From positions 1-64,000 of the forward strand of contig MCFL01000060.1 of the NCBI GenBank assembly GCA_002102555.1: DNA of 64,000 nucleotides, in the 5' to 3' direction. Below are positions 40,254-51,530 of the stretch, one piece after another; the first letter of the stretch is position 1; every line of letters begins with the position of its first letter. The stretch comes from Catenaria anguillulae PL171 (Eukaryota; Blastocladiomycota; Blastocladiomycetes; Blastocladiales; Catenariaceae). The position numbers and the translations under genes are program-made. Under the pieces are notes generated by a model. That model ran no database searches. It worked only from the letters and a program-made list of their open reading frames with translations, and was not told the origin of the DNA.

Positions 40254-43108
40254 TCACCAGTGTCTCGACCTTGCGCTGGAATTGGCCACCAAATCCTGGT
40301 CCAACTCTAACCGGCCCGGCTCAAACAAGCACACGATGGTCGATCCGCCAAACGCAAAGTACCCTTGCTCATCTCCCCGCTTGACCTGCTGCCCCGCCGT
40401 TGTCGTTTGCACAATGGACCCGACCATCATGGCGCCAATTGCAACAAACGCGACACGGCCAAACTGCGGGCTGTCAATGTATGTCACGGACCGCTTGTTG
40501 TCGAGGTACACGTCGATGGTGGACCGGATGGCCATTGGGTTGACCGTGTAGTAGGCGCCCGCAATCGCGTGTGTCTCTGAGAGCGTGCCGTCAACGGGAA
40601 TGTGGAACCGGTGGTAGTCTTGTGGGGCCAGGCGGAAAATCACGAGCGAGCCGCCCACAAAGCGTTCGGCCTCCGTAGCCGAGTCTAGGAGGCGCGCAAT
40701 TGTAAAGTTGCGGCCCTTGATCCTACATATTTCAAAAAACACTATGTGAGAAGAGCATGATTCTGGAGCTGCGGTGGAGACGACGGAGCGAATATGTACC
40801 ACAGCTCTTGCGCATCCGCAATCGTGGGGAACGCCATCAACCGACAATCCGCCGCCGACACGGCCACCTCTGGGTGTGGGCTTGCCAACGGCCGGGCATC
40901 AGGCTTGAGCTTGCGGTAAAAAAACTCGTTAAAGTTTGGAAACGAGTCCAGGGGCTCCAAAATCTCGTCCGTGTTGAGACTGTGGTACTTTATGAATTTC
41001 GGAATCTCGGCCTTGGATTTCGGGTCCGTGTACTTGATGCCCTGCTTGACCGACATCTTTTCGAGCATGGCCTTGACACGAGGCGTGTTGACAGGCGTGG
41101 CCGAGGCACGGTAGAGCATGCGGATACCGAGGCGGACAAAGGTCGGGATCTTTTCCTCAATGAGTTGCCCGTTCTGAGGGACGTCGAGTGGTTAACAAGA
41201 GTGAGCAGGCACAGTCCCAATGCGTGTGAAGAAATACAGGGTTGGCGTACATCGCGATTTGCAACCAATATATTGGCCGAATCTCCTCCAATACTATACT
41301 CGCCCCTCGTCAACTTGTTGACCAATTTTGTCAATCCTTTGCGGCTCGAGTGCGTCTCGGTCACAAACCCGCCCATCATGAACCCACCCCCACTTCCCGT
41401 GCTGCCCTTGCGCGCGTCCAAGCACACATCCAAGTGCGGAATCACATCGGCCTCGGCCATGAATCCAATCTGGCAATTGGGACACTTTCCCAAACTGAGC
41501 AATGTGTGATCGTGGTCGTGGATCTTGAACAGGGCGTCGCACAGGCGCACGGCGTCGTCCACAGACAAGTCCGAGTTGGCCGGCTTGTTGATGGACGCGT
41601 ACGCTTGGTCGAGGATGGGGTCGAGGTCATCGGCAGCGCCGCCCGACGGGTCGGGCGAGTGACCCAGAGATTCGAGCATGGTGACAAGCGACTCGAATGT
41701 GACTTGGGCGTCGACGTCGGTGAGGTTGAGTGCGTCGGCGGCTTGGGTAAGGTCGGCGTGTTGCTTGGTGCCGTTGGTCGTCGGAGGCAGGAAGCGTTGT
41801 CGATGTCGCAAGCACGCGGACGAGTTTGTGCCATAGTGAAGAACGAACAGTCGACATGTCGCGCCAGGTGGCTCGAATGTGAATCGACGCCGGCACGCGC
41901 ATCACGGTAGCGTGCTCTGTCGACACGGTCAAGGGCAACGTCAAGTCCACTAGCCCACCTCCTGCATCGCCTTTGCACTTGCTGCCATTGTCGGAATCAA
42001 CTCTGCCAGCGGGACCTCGGCACATCCAATGAAATCGTTGGCCGTGAATCGATCCTGGTCGTACACGGACAGCGTGACGGGCCATTGCGCGGCGGCCAGC
42101 TTGGTCACGGGCAGCACGACTCGCTCGTTCCATTCCGGGTTGAGCGAGTGCTTTTTCGTGCGCGTGCGGTGGCACCGGTCGCCGAGCGTCACAACGCAAA
42201 ACGGGTCCATATCAAAGCCGCGACGGCGGCGCGCAGAGCGGGCAGGTTGTTGGCACCCAAAATGTCAAGCGTCAGGACACCGTCAAGGTCCTTTGTTGCG
42301 TCTGACGAGCCGAATCGACCTGCAAGTTGTCACAAGAAGAAAATTAGCACGGCGATCCGGTGAGAGAGGCGATGCGTCAAAAGAAGTGAAGAGACATACT
42401 CAAAGTAACGATGGGCACAGGTGCCCCATGTCCGCTAACACTTGTCGCCCGCGACACGCCCCCCAATGTCGGCGACTCGTCACCAAACACGCCACTTGCG
42501 TTGGCGCTGCTGCTCAAGCTCGACCCGATCGGGTCAAATGTCATTGTCGACGCCGGGCGGAGCAGCCCGGTCAGCGACAGAGACTTGCGCAAGGCCTCGA
42601 TTTCAGCGGGGTCGCCCATGACACCTGCTCTGACATGGATGTCGCCGGTGACGGACGATTTGGCGGACCGCTGAACGAGCGGGATCCATGGGATTTCGGA
42701 GCGGTCAATCTGCTCGAGCGGCGTGTTGGGGACGGTGGTGGCGAGGATGGTGTCGAGCGAGTAGTAGCAGACGCCGAGGAAATCGTTGGGCCGCATGACG
42801 TCATGGTCCCAGACGGTGAGCTTGAGGGTGAGCGGCGGGGGAATGGGCAGGCCACTATGTATGTATTTACCGGGATAGGAAGTTCAGCTCGCATGTTAAT
42901 AGTGTTCTTGCTTTGGATGGATGACAAGGCTATGGACGCACAAGGAAAACTCTTGGTCCCAGACTGGGTTGAGGTTCTTCTTGATGATGGAGGTCTTGGC
43001 CTTTTGCTTTCCAAACTCGAGGACGACAAACGGGTCCGAGAAGCCGTTTGGATCCTTGGCGGCCAGGTTGCGAGCCTCGAGGATTTGGACGCGGAGGACG
43101 AGAGGCAT
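40254..43108 (-). CDS. PSD2: C2-domain phosph. decarboxylase (PSD2-type), frame disrupted in places
   Basis: Exons about 43108-42942, 42854-42400, 42319-41251, 41173-40800 and 40722-40254. The first C2 domain (VLRVQILEARNLAAKDPNGF) continues across the junction into LTVWDHD. A second C2 (LTLDILGANNLP ... DMDPFCVVTLGD) and an EF-hand-like region (KIHDHDHTLL) follow. The decarboxylase has SAADCRLMAFPT, HRFHIPVDGTL and the autocleavage/pyruvoyl motif FAFGGSTIV. It would convert phosphatidylserine to phosphatidylethanolamine in endomembranes. Frame changes are needed near 42215-42245, 41955, 41790-41880 and 40280; the last hides a normal C-terminus (VETLVRVGMSIG). Either sequencing errors or a decaying gene. 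Confidence 0.75.
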
Positions 43109-43400
43109 GATGACCGGTGTGACTTAAGGCTGGGTGGACAATGTGCGGCCGGTGTGAGGCGATACTATGGCATTTCAACAGAAGTATTGCATTGAGTTTG
43201 CGATATCAAGTCCGTGTGGCGTGATATGAATGTAAGTACATTGTGTGAGCAAAAGTTCTTGTTGGCGTCGAGACGTGAACGTGCGGACATGATACTTACG
43301 AATGTATACATACATGGAAGCCAACCGGCAGAGACAGCGGGAGGCGAAACTGTAGGCGATTGACAGCCATATGGAGGGGGGGGGGGGGGGGAACACATAC

Positions 43401-43660
43401 CATTTGTATCGTCCTGTCCCACTTGCCCACGGCGCATTCTTCACTGCCAACCGTGTTGTTGGTCCACCATCCCCAAGGTCGCGCCAAGACCAACTTTGTT
43501 CGCCCTGACCGCCAACGGCTCCTCCACCTGGTGCCTTCCGAATCCTGGTGGCCATGTCTCCAGTGCGAGGTCGGGGCTTGGATAACTCCGTTGGTTGATT
43601 AGTGCTTGAAGGAATGTTCAGTACGACAGTACTTGAACTTGGCGATTTCGACATATACAT
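43401..43660 (-). CDS. Possible first exon of an unresolved gene
   Basis: An 86-codon open stretch, with good bias in its second half (GGAVGGQGEQSWSWRDLGDG), ends exactly at an AAATG-GTATGT donor. It lies upstream of and on the same strand as the decarboxylase gene. Joining to that gene fails by phase, so it may be a 5' exon with another frame error, or a separate short gene. No family recognised. Confidence 0.3.
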
Positions 43661-44324
43661 ACTTCGTCTATTATGATATACGCCGCCCACACACACACCG
43701 ATTCCCCGACTTGCAAGATCAGAAATGTGTTAAGCTCATGATGATGCAACCGGGACCAACCGGCACCCTGCTATACCATGCTTGAAGCTCCAATTCTGCT
43801 GGACACGTATGGGTTGCATAGCAATTAGTTCCACTGCGTATCAGCCAAGGACAAGGCAAAACAGCCAAGAGCTGAAGTTTGCTTGACAGTACTTATCCAT
43901 GATGGCACCCGACGTCCGCACCAAGTTCTGCCAAGTGTGTGCGGCGATGGCCAGGACTGGTAGCGCTGCAGGTTTGCTGGGAACAGTAACTTTTCTGACG
44001 AATTGGATTGTGTGGTCATCTGTACGTGTCGGAAATGGGCGTCGGGAGCTCACTCTGGAACTGGTTTCGGCGGGCTCGGGCTCAAGGTCCAGACTGAGCC
44101 ACCCGTCCAATGTTTGCCGTGACCGTCGAGATCCTGCATGAAAATACACCTCTCAGGACATCAGAACGGTCCATTGCAACAGGACGAAATGAATGAGCGA
44201 CAAAGTTGGATTTAGTTTGTGCACTGTGCATGTGTTTGTGCTTGTCTCGCGACAAGGACGACGACGGTGGATCGCGTCTCGCAACAATCGTCAACGCCAC
44301 CACAAGAGCAAACTGGCGGCACGA

Positions 44325-44330
44325 TATAAA
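44325..44330 (+). promoter_or_regulatory. TATA box candidate
   Basis: TATAAA followed by TTGG, 111 bp upstream of the PhoD-like ATG. Position and sequence fit a core promoter element. No direct evidence. Confidence 0.4.
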
Positions 44331-44440
44331 TTGGACACCACCCGGCGCACATCGCTCCTCCCTCATTTGGATCGCAATCTTCCTCCTTGCCTCTCCTCAG
44401 GCCTGTCCACACCCGCTCGAGTCGCGCGCAACAAATCGCC

Positions 44441-46522
44441 ATGTCCTTCTTCTCCAAGCTTTCCGGTTCGCTCAAGGACCTCACCGAGCAGGTCACCAAC
44501 GAGGTGTCCAAGCTCACCACCAAGGACAACGCTGGGGGTGCCCAGCCCGCCGCTGCTGCCGCTCACGGCCAGGGTAACGGCCACCACGCTGCCGGCCAGC
44601 ACCAACACCAGCAGCACGGCGGTCTCCGCTTTGTGCAGCCCGCCCCCGAGTCGCGCGCCCCGTTTGTCGGGCCCTTCATCAAGTTTGTCACCACCGACTT
44701 GCAAGCCAATGCCAACCGTTACTCGATCCTCGTGGTCGTCAAGCCCGGATCCAACGACGCCCCGTTCCTGCGCATGTCACTCGGCGGCGCCCTCGGCGTG
44801 CCCATTCTCCTCGACCAATACGCCGACCACAAGTTTTGGCGCATTGACGTGGCCGTGCCCCTGCAACCGCACCCGCAACAGGTCATGTACTCGGTCAACT
44901 ATGGGCCGGACAACGTTTTCCACATTCCGGGCCGCGACGAGCCGTACCGTTGGATGTTCCACTCGTGCAACGGCTTTTCGTCCGACGTGGTCGAAGAGGA
45001 GAAGGCGGCGCTCAACGGCATCAAGCCCTTGTGGACCGATGTGATGCGCGAGCATGCCAAGCAACCGTTCCATGCCCAAATGGGCGGTGGTGGTACGTCA
45101 TTTTGTGATTTCGCCTGGCCGAGATTGGCTTTACCTCGCTCACACGATTTTTACGATGATGATGTACAACTTTAACAGATCAAGTGTACATGGACGAAGT
45201 TTGGAACTCGGCCACGCTCAAGCCTTGGATCGAAAACCCCAACAAGGAGTACAAGAAGACTGCGCCGTACACGGAGGAAATGAACCGCGAGGTGCACAAG
45301 TTTTACTTTGACGAGTACATGAAGCACTTCCAGCTCGACGGTTTCCGCGAGGCACTTGCTCAGATCCCCTTCAACTTCACCTGGGATGACCATGACATCT
45401 TTGATGGCTACGGCTCGTACCCCGAGTACCTCCGGTGCTCGCCCGTCATGCAAAACATGTTTGTTGCCGCGCAACGCTTCTACCTGCTGTTCCAGCATCA
45501 CACCAACCTCCAGCTCGCCCGCCAAGACGGATACCTCGGCGTCCACGGCCACTCGGCCGTCAAGCAGTACGGCCCGTACATGGCCTTTGTCACGGTGGAC
45601 GTGCGCACCGAGCGCACCTTGACCCAGATTTGCTCGCCAGAGTCGTGGGAGCTCGTGTGGCAAGCCATCGAGCGCTTGGCGCCCACCACCAGGCACATCA
45701 TTTGGGGTGCCACCATTCCGTTGGTGTGGCCGCGCATGATGGGCGAGGGCGCCATCGAGTATGCGGGTACTGCCATGCTCAAGATCACGTCGGCCATGGA
45801 CGGCATTGCAAGTTTGGTGTCCGGCGAAAAGAAGAGCAAGGAGGGCCGGTCCGAGATTGTCAAGTTGTTCCAAAAGTCGGCCGTGTACACCAATGTGCTC
45901 AACTCCCTTGGCGAGCCCGGTTCGTTGCTCTTTCTCGCACCTGCGAAATGCTTTGTATTGATATCCTGACTTGATTTTTTTTTTTCCAATACCAGAGTTG
46001 CTCGACGACCTCAACGACCACTGGACCGCTGAGAACCACGTTGCCGAGCGCACCAAGGCCATTGAGCGGTTCCAGGAGATTTCTCGTCGTCGTGGCAACT
46101 GCCGCGTAACCTTCTTGTCGGGTGACGTGCACTGCTGCGGCGTCGGCAAGCTCTACTCGTCTGACCCGAGTCTTCGGTCCGACGAGACCAAGGACCATCG
46201 CTTGATGATGCAGGTGGTGTCATCAGCGATCGGTAACAAGGCACCGCCTGGCGCCGTCATCACCATCTTGCACAAGTCCGCAGCCGAATTGGATATGGAC
46301 CAGCACACCAAGGAAGCCATGGTCCCGTTGTTTTTGGAGGATCTCGCCGGGCAGCCGTTGCAGGACCAATATGTGTACGGTGCACGCAACTGGTGCCGTG
46401 TGACGGTGCCGCAATCGCGCCCCGACTCGCTCATGTTTGAAATCATGGTCGAGAAAGTGCAAGGTGACCCGAACGGCGAGACCAAGCCGTACGGCGTGAT
46501 TGTGCCCGGGTTGGCCTTGTAA
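44441..46522 (+). CDS. PhoD-like phosphatase (fungal PhoD_2 type)
   Basis: Exons 44441-45092, 45179-45919 and 45996-46522 give 639 aa in exact frame. The second exon opens DQVYMDEVWNSATLKPWIE, and the metallophosphatase core contains FNFTWDDHDIFDGYGSYP. A later histidine-containing metal-binding block is TFLSGDVHCCGVGKLYS. These are hallmarks of the PhoD/metallophosphatase superfamily in the cytosolic fungal form that lacks a signal peptide. The N-terminal ~80 residues (MSFFSKLSGSLKDLTEQV, then an Ala/Gly/His/Gln-rich linker) are a family-specific extension. Substrate unknown. The gene is free of frame errors, unlike several neighbours. Confidence 0.92.
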
Positions 46523-47622
46523 GCATGTGCACGGCTCATACAGCAGGGTGTGCCTGTGTCTTGGGTGCTCCCGATGTTTTCCTTTGTTTTTGCCTTGTTT
46601 TCTTTTGTTGATTTTCTTGATTGCGTGGTTTCAAGGTGCACTACCGTTTCGTGTTGTTTGTTTTCCTTTGTTCCGTACAAACACACATGTGTATTTTCTG
46701 GTGTCTGCATCTTGCGTTCTGATGCTTTTTCTTTCATGTTTGATGTTTTTGAGTGCTTGGCAAGCGACGGTCACCACCGGCCAGGGAAAAGGTCACGCGT
46801 CTTGGGCCGCCGATCTGACGCGCTTCCCTTTCCACAAAAACTCAGAAATGTGCGATCGCGCCTCTTGTCTCCTCTCTCCCCTCGACAATGACGCATTTAT
46901 TGCCAGGCACATGATGCCCTAAAGCTTCACAGGGCGGACTTTGAAAGCACATCCGTGCGCAGGTTAGCAAAACGGGCATGACTGCTGCCCAAAGTTGCCG
47001 TGTGACTGCCACTCCATACCTCCTGCCCTAAAACTAACTGTCTCCTCTTTGCAAGCGTTACAGTAAGCCGATTTGTGAGTGCCGCATGAAGACACATTTG
47101 CGCTCGCATTGGGACCCGAAGCAATTCCCAGGGTGCAAAAAGCCTGTTGCCGACGTCGAGCGTCACATTCTCAATTGCCACCACCATAGTCATGCCTGGA
47201 ATGCCACCAACTCTCCTGCTGCCTAGGCTTTGCTGCATATCTTCGTCGGCACCGCAACCACCGCTTCCCATGTCCCTACCCAGGCTGCACCTTCGCTGCT
47301 GCAACGAGCCTGGCTACACCTTTAACACCATCCGCCGGATTTTGCCGGGACACCAAGATCCATGAGGATGTCCGCACCAGTGTCATGTTTGTGAGAAGGT
47401 TTGCAGGACGAGGTGGCGTGGAAGGTGGAAGGCGTAAACTCAGGTATCACAAGCGCAAGGGGCAGTTTTGAGGGCTGTAGCGTGATGTGTTGTTCATGTG
47501 TTTTCGTTTTTGAACAATCTGCTCAATTGATTTGGGGGCAACATCGGGCAACGGCAAAAACCGATGACGGTGGTCCAAAGATTGTAATGGGGAATCCACT
47601 TACGCAAAAAGGGAATGGACAT
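46523..47622. other. Convergent intergenic region
   Basis: 1.1 kb between the 3' ends of the PhoD-like (+) and La-related (-) genes. It starts with T-rich sequence typical of a 3' UTR. No coding signal. Confidence 0.45.
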
Positions 47623-49171
47623 TTACAACTTTTCAAACAACCCAGCCATCAACCCCTCAACTGCCTCGTCCTGCACCCTACGTCTCTTGTTGCTCCCCTC
47701 GCGCGCTTCATCCACATCCGTCCGCTCGTCGGCCCCATCAACCTCCATCGCGGCTGATCCCGAAGCCTTTCCGCCTTTCACACCACTTGCCGCCTTGCTC
47801 TCCTTCTTCGCCACCCGGCCAACCTGCACGCCGGCCGACTCTGCCGCCTTGCGAATGCGATCCACAACGCCCGCCTTTCCCTTTGCCTTGCCCTTCCCTT
47901 TTCCCTTCTTGCCCAAGTTCTTTGCCGCTGCGCGCTTGACATCGGCCAGCGCCCGCATCTTTGCGTAAAACGCAAGCTCGTCCTGTCCGACAATCGGCGC
48001 ACACTCTGCGCGCGGAAACTGAGCTGCAAAGTCCTTGTCGGTCGCAGTGGCCGTTTCGGGAGTTGGGAACAGCGCGAGGTAGATTTGGTCGGCGATCCCA
48101 TCCGTGTACTGGATCACGGCCGTGGTAGTGTGCGTGGTTGCGGCGGCCGAGGTGTTCAGGGAAGGGAATGGAGAATCGGAAAAGGTGGTGGTTGTTTCCT
48201 CATCGTCGTCAAACAAACCGGCGACTGGATGTGATTTCGATGAAGACGAAGAGTCTGCGGAACTCGAGGTCGAAGAGATGAAGGTGATGCCCTTGACGGA
48301 TCCCCATCGGCCAAAGTAGAGCTTGAGCGACGACTTTGTGACGGTGTCTGGAAGCTTTTGGACGAGCAAAAGGCACATGGGTTTGTAATCTAGCTCAAGA
48401 GTCTCGTCTGCGGATCGTGGAGCGTCGGCTGCCGAATTGGTTGCTGAAGACGGAGCAGATGCTGTTGGTTTCTTGACATCATCGATGGTCGACTCGTCGT
48501 GAGTGCGCTTTTGCTGGTTTTGGATGACTTTGCGGGCTGCTTGTCAAAGGTATCCGTGCGCCTGTTGTTCCGCGCTGTCAGCATCATTCCACGGCAAACT
48601 TGAAATCGAAGAACGCACTTCTTGTACTGCACACTGAACGCCTCCCCATTGTACGTATGCGGGCTCTGCGCCATCGCATTCGATGCTCCATTGCCGTCTT
48701 CAAACTGGATCACGGCTTTGCCTCTTCCCACCAGCGACACATCCTTGACCGACCCATAGTTGCTAAAATACCCCAGCAACTCGTCCTGCGTCACGAGCAA
48801 CGGAATGTCTGACACAACTAGTGCAGTGAAATCCACCAGCTCGTTCACCACATCCTCTGGCACCTTGCCGTCGCGCCGGCGCACATGTGTCGCTTCCTGA
48901 TTGGCTTCCAGGAGCGACGACTCGTGCACAGCACCGAGCAGGACGTTGACGTTGGTTGAGAGTTTGCGGACTCGCGAGTACTTGGAGAGGAGGTGGAGTG
49001 GGATCCAGCCTTGGAGAAGAAGGGGTGGTCGGGACTGCCGCGAGCAATGGTTTCCTTGACGTGGGTGTAGAGTGTGCGGAGCTCCTTTTCACCAAAGTAG
49101 AACTCGAGCAGGCGCCGGAGCGACAGCTTGGTGGCGAGTTGGCGTGATGAGGAAGCAATGTCGGTTGCCAT
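47623..49171 (-). CDS. La-related RNA-binding protein, frame disrupted twice
   Basis: Exons 49171-48619 and 48561-47623. A La motif opens the protein (LSLRRLLEFYFGEKELRTLY ... GWIPLHLLSKYSRVRKLS). An RRM follows (ALVVSDIPLLVTQDELLGYF, KAVIQFED, GEAFSVQYKK), then a second RRM-like unit (CLLLVQKLPDTV, LKLYFGRWGSVKGITF) and a Lys/Ala-rich tail with basic and acidic clusters. This order is that of La or LARP7-type proteins, which bind the 3' oligo-U ends of RNA polymerase III transcripts or telomerase/7SK RNA. One base appears missing in a C run near 49020 and another near 48537. The intron phase (AAG split) is correct once that is allowed. Confidence 0.75.
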
Positions 49172-49486
49172 AGTTGCATTTGGTATATTGTTATGTACAT
49201 GTGATGTTCATCGAAGTGCTCAAGCAGTCCTGATTCCGCCACAACCTGCCTGCTCGAGAAGACCCGTCGTGCTCATGCCTGGACCTCATGCGCAGTCACG
49301 TGGTTCGTATCTGCAGCGCGTGTTCGCAACCACCAGGGCCAATGCGGGCAAACCCGTTTCAACGTGCTGGCCTGACTCATTCCGTGGCACATGCCTTTCC
49401 TACACTCAAGCATAAATACTGGCGGCTCCTCAGCCATTGCCGAAAGCCCCGTAGTTGCATCATGTCTTTATCCCATCTCCTGCACC
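49172..49486. other. Divergent promoter region
   Basis: 315 bp between the La-related gene (-) and GNAT copy 1 (+). Nothing specific identified. Confidence 0.4.
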
Positions 49487-50276
49487 ATGTCCAAACTCAT
49501 TTCCCGCCCAGGGCCATTGTCATCCCGTTCGTACCACTGCCTTGTCATGCATCAGACTATAAAGCACGCACCTGACCTGCTTCGACCCACCACCTGCCTA
49601 TTCAGATCTGACCTCTCATGAGGGCATCTCATACTTTCCGCTGACTCGACTCACGTCGCCATGCGGACGGCTCAGTCTCGAACCGCTCACCCTGGACCAT
49701 GTGCAGCACTTTACGACCTGTCTCACGTTCCATTCAACGGCCACCCAAACACGCACCCATACTATGGCGGCCTTCCACGTGGGCCATTTCCATCAATCGC
49801 CGATACACGGCGTTTTGCCAATCGGGCCTTTGGTCAAACCCAGAAAACGTCATGTTTGTGATTCGCACCAACAAGCACCCGGACGGCGTGACCGACTTGG
49901 CAGATGGGCCCATTGTCATTGGCATGCTTGGATTCATCGCCACCGTTCCCTCGCACTTGCGCACCGAGATGGGCCATGTGTGGTACGACACAAGGTACCG
50001 TGGGACATTTGTGGGCAAGGCCGCCCGGCGACCTTGCTCAAGTGGGCGTTTGAAGAGCTTGGATTCCGACGTGTCGAGTGGAAGTGTGACGAGCGGAACA
50101 AGGCGAGCAAGGGAGCGGCAGAGAGCCTTGGGTTTGCGTACGAAGGTGCGTTCCGCAAGCACATGGTTGTGCGGGACGGGTTTGCGCGCACGTCGCTTTA
50201 CTTTGCCATGACGGACAACGACTGGCGCGATTCGGTCAAGGGCAAGCTTTGGAAGCGGTTGGGTATTGCGAGTTGA
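49487..50276 (+). CDS. GNAT acetyltransferase, copy 1, scrambled in the middle
   Basis: Exons 49487-49526 and 49606-50276. The 40-nt first exon (MSKLISRPGPLSS) and phase-1 intron match the other two copies. The second exon begins THLTSHEGISYFPL-type sequence and ends with the acetyl-CoA-binding GNAT core (ATLLKWAFEELGFRRVEW, AAESLGFAYEGAFRKHMV) in the same frame. Between about 49705 and 50025 the recognisable GNAT residues occur in the other two frames, implying single-base losses near 49705, 49795 and 50025. The losses cancel, so the frame stays open but encodes unrelated residues. RimJ/RimL-like; substrate unknown. Error or decay cannot be told apart. Confidence 0.65.
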
Positions 50277-50634
50277 GCATTCCGTGGGATGTATATGTAG
50301 CTCGTTCGAGGCACATTCCGCAATCTGTCGGTTCATTTTGCAATAGTCGTTTCTCAATCTGTAATCTCTCTGCTCAATAGACCACAATATGAATTCGCTT
50401 TCCTGAACACGAATACATGTATGCTCCACGTTGTTGTGTGTGCATTGCGAGAATGTTGGTAGAAAATGTGGGAATGATGGATCAGGCAGCCACCACGTTT
50501 CTTTTCTTACTGATCTGACTGGATCGGGACAGCAGACCGGACCGACCAGGCAACCGGCAGAATTCAACGAAAAACGAAATTCTGGCCAATGCGACTCAAT
50601 GAAAGGACACACACAGTGAGCAATTAACGCAACC

Positions 50635-51530
50635 ATGTCAAAGCTAAATGTTCCTCCGCCGCCGTCAACGACCCGTGCGTATCCCAACTTCATGCTGCAA
50701 AGCTGGGCAAGTGCTTGCGTCTCACGCTCGAAAGCATCACGCCAATGGACACATTGCAGACTTGTCCTCACACCAAGGCATCTCATACTTTCCGCTCACC
50801 CGCCTGAGCTCCCCCTGCGGTCGGCTAACCCTCGACCCTTTTGTTCTGGCCGACGTCCAATCTCTATATGACATCTCGCACGTCCCGTTTACGGGTCACG
50901 CCAACGCGCACCCGTACTTTGGCGGCCTCCCGTACGGCCCCTTTGCCTCGCCGTCCGACTATGCTGCTTTCTGCCAAGCCACCATTTGGACACACCCGAG
51001 AATTGCCTGTTCACCATTCGCACAAACACTTCACCAGATGGCGTGACCAAGCTTGCTGGCGGGCCGGTCGTGATCGGCATGATCGGGTACATTGCAACGG
51101 TGCCCGGGCACTTGCGGACCGAGATGGGCCATGTGTGGTACGATACAAGGTACCGTGGGACATTTGTGGGCAAGGCCGCGCCGGCAACTTTGCTGAAGTG
51201 GGCGTTCGAAGAGCTCGGGTTCCGCCGGGTCGAGTGGAAGTGCGACGAGCGCAACAAGGCCAGTCGCGGTGCCGCCGAAAGCATCGGGTTCCAGTTTGAA
51301 GGTCCATGGACTTTGTTAAATGCGGTTCAGCAGGCATGTTCCTGAACAACGTAGACTGACCAGTTTCTGCCGCCGTGTCTGTAGGCACATTCCGCAAGCA
51401 CATGGTCGTTCGTGACGGATTTGCTCGCACGTCGTGGTACCTGGCCATGACCGACGACGATTGGCATGATTCCGTCAAGCTCAAGCTGTGGACCAAGCTG
51501 GGTAGGGATTTGGCCGATTCTTCGGTTTGA
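50635..51530 (+). CDS. GNAT acetyltransferase, copy 2, one frame change
   Basis: Exons 50635-50674, 50760-51301 and 51385-51530. The first exon (MSKLNVPPPPSTT) is again exactly 40 nt and joined in phase 1 to LSSHQGISYFPL. Family core: MGHVWYDTRYRGTFVGKAA, LLKWAFEELGFRRVEWKC, then across the second intron EG-TFRKHMVVRDG, SWYLAMTDDDW. One base seems missing in the TTT of ACCATTTGGA near 50985. Everything after it is intact in the shifted frame. RimJ/RimL-type N-acetyltransferases acetylate protein N-termini or small amines; the substrate here is unknown. It lies in tandem with copy 1, 360 bp away. Confidence 0.75.

Larger units (their letters stand above)
43109..44440. other. Intergenic region with one possible exon and a poly-G run
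   Basis: Between the decarboxylase (-) and PhoD (+) starts. A minus-strand open stretch, 43660-43401, reads MYMSKSPSSSTVVLNIP...SGTGRYKW and ends at a GTATGT donor. Its phase does not join to the decarboxylase ATG without passing a stop. A run of 16 G lies at 43376-43391, just inside that putative intron. A TATAAA lies at 44325. Confidence 0.4.

Noticed and set aside
42029-43195. 388-codon plus-strand ORF
   Set aside because: Antisense to the C2 domains of the decarboxylase gene.
45172-46149. 325-codon minus-strand ORF
   Set aside because: Antisense to the PhoD-like gene, whose motifs are clear.
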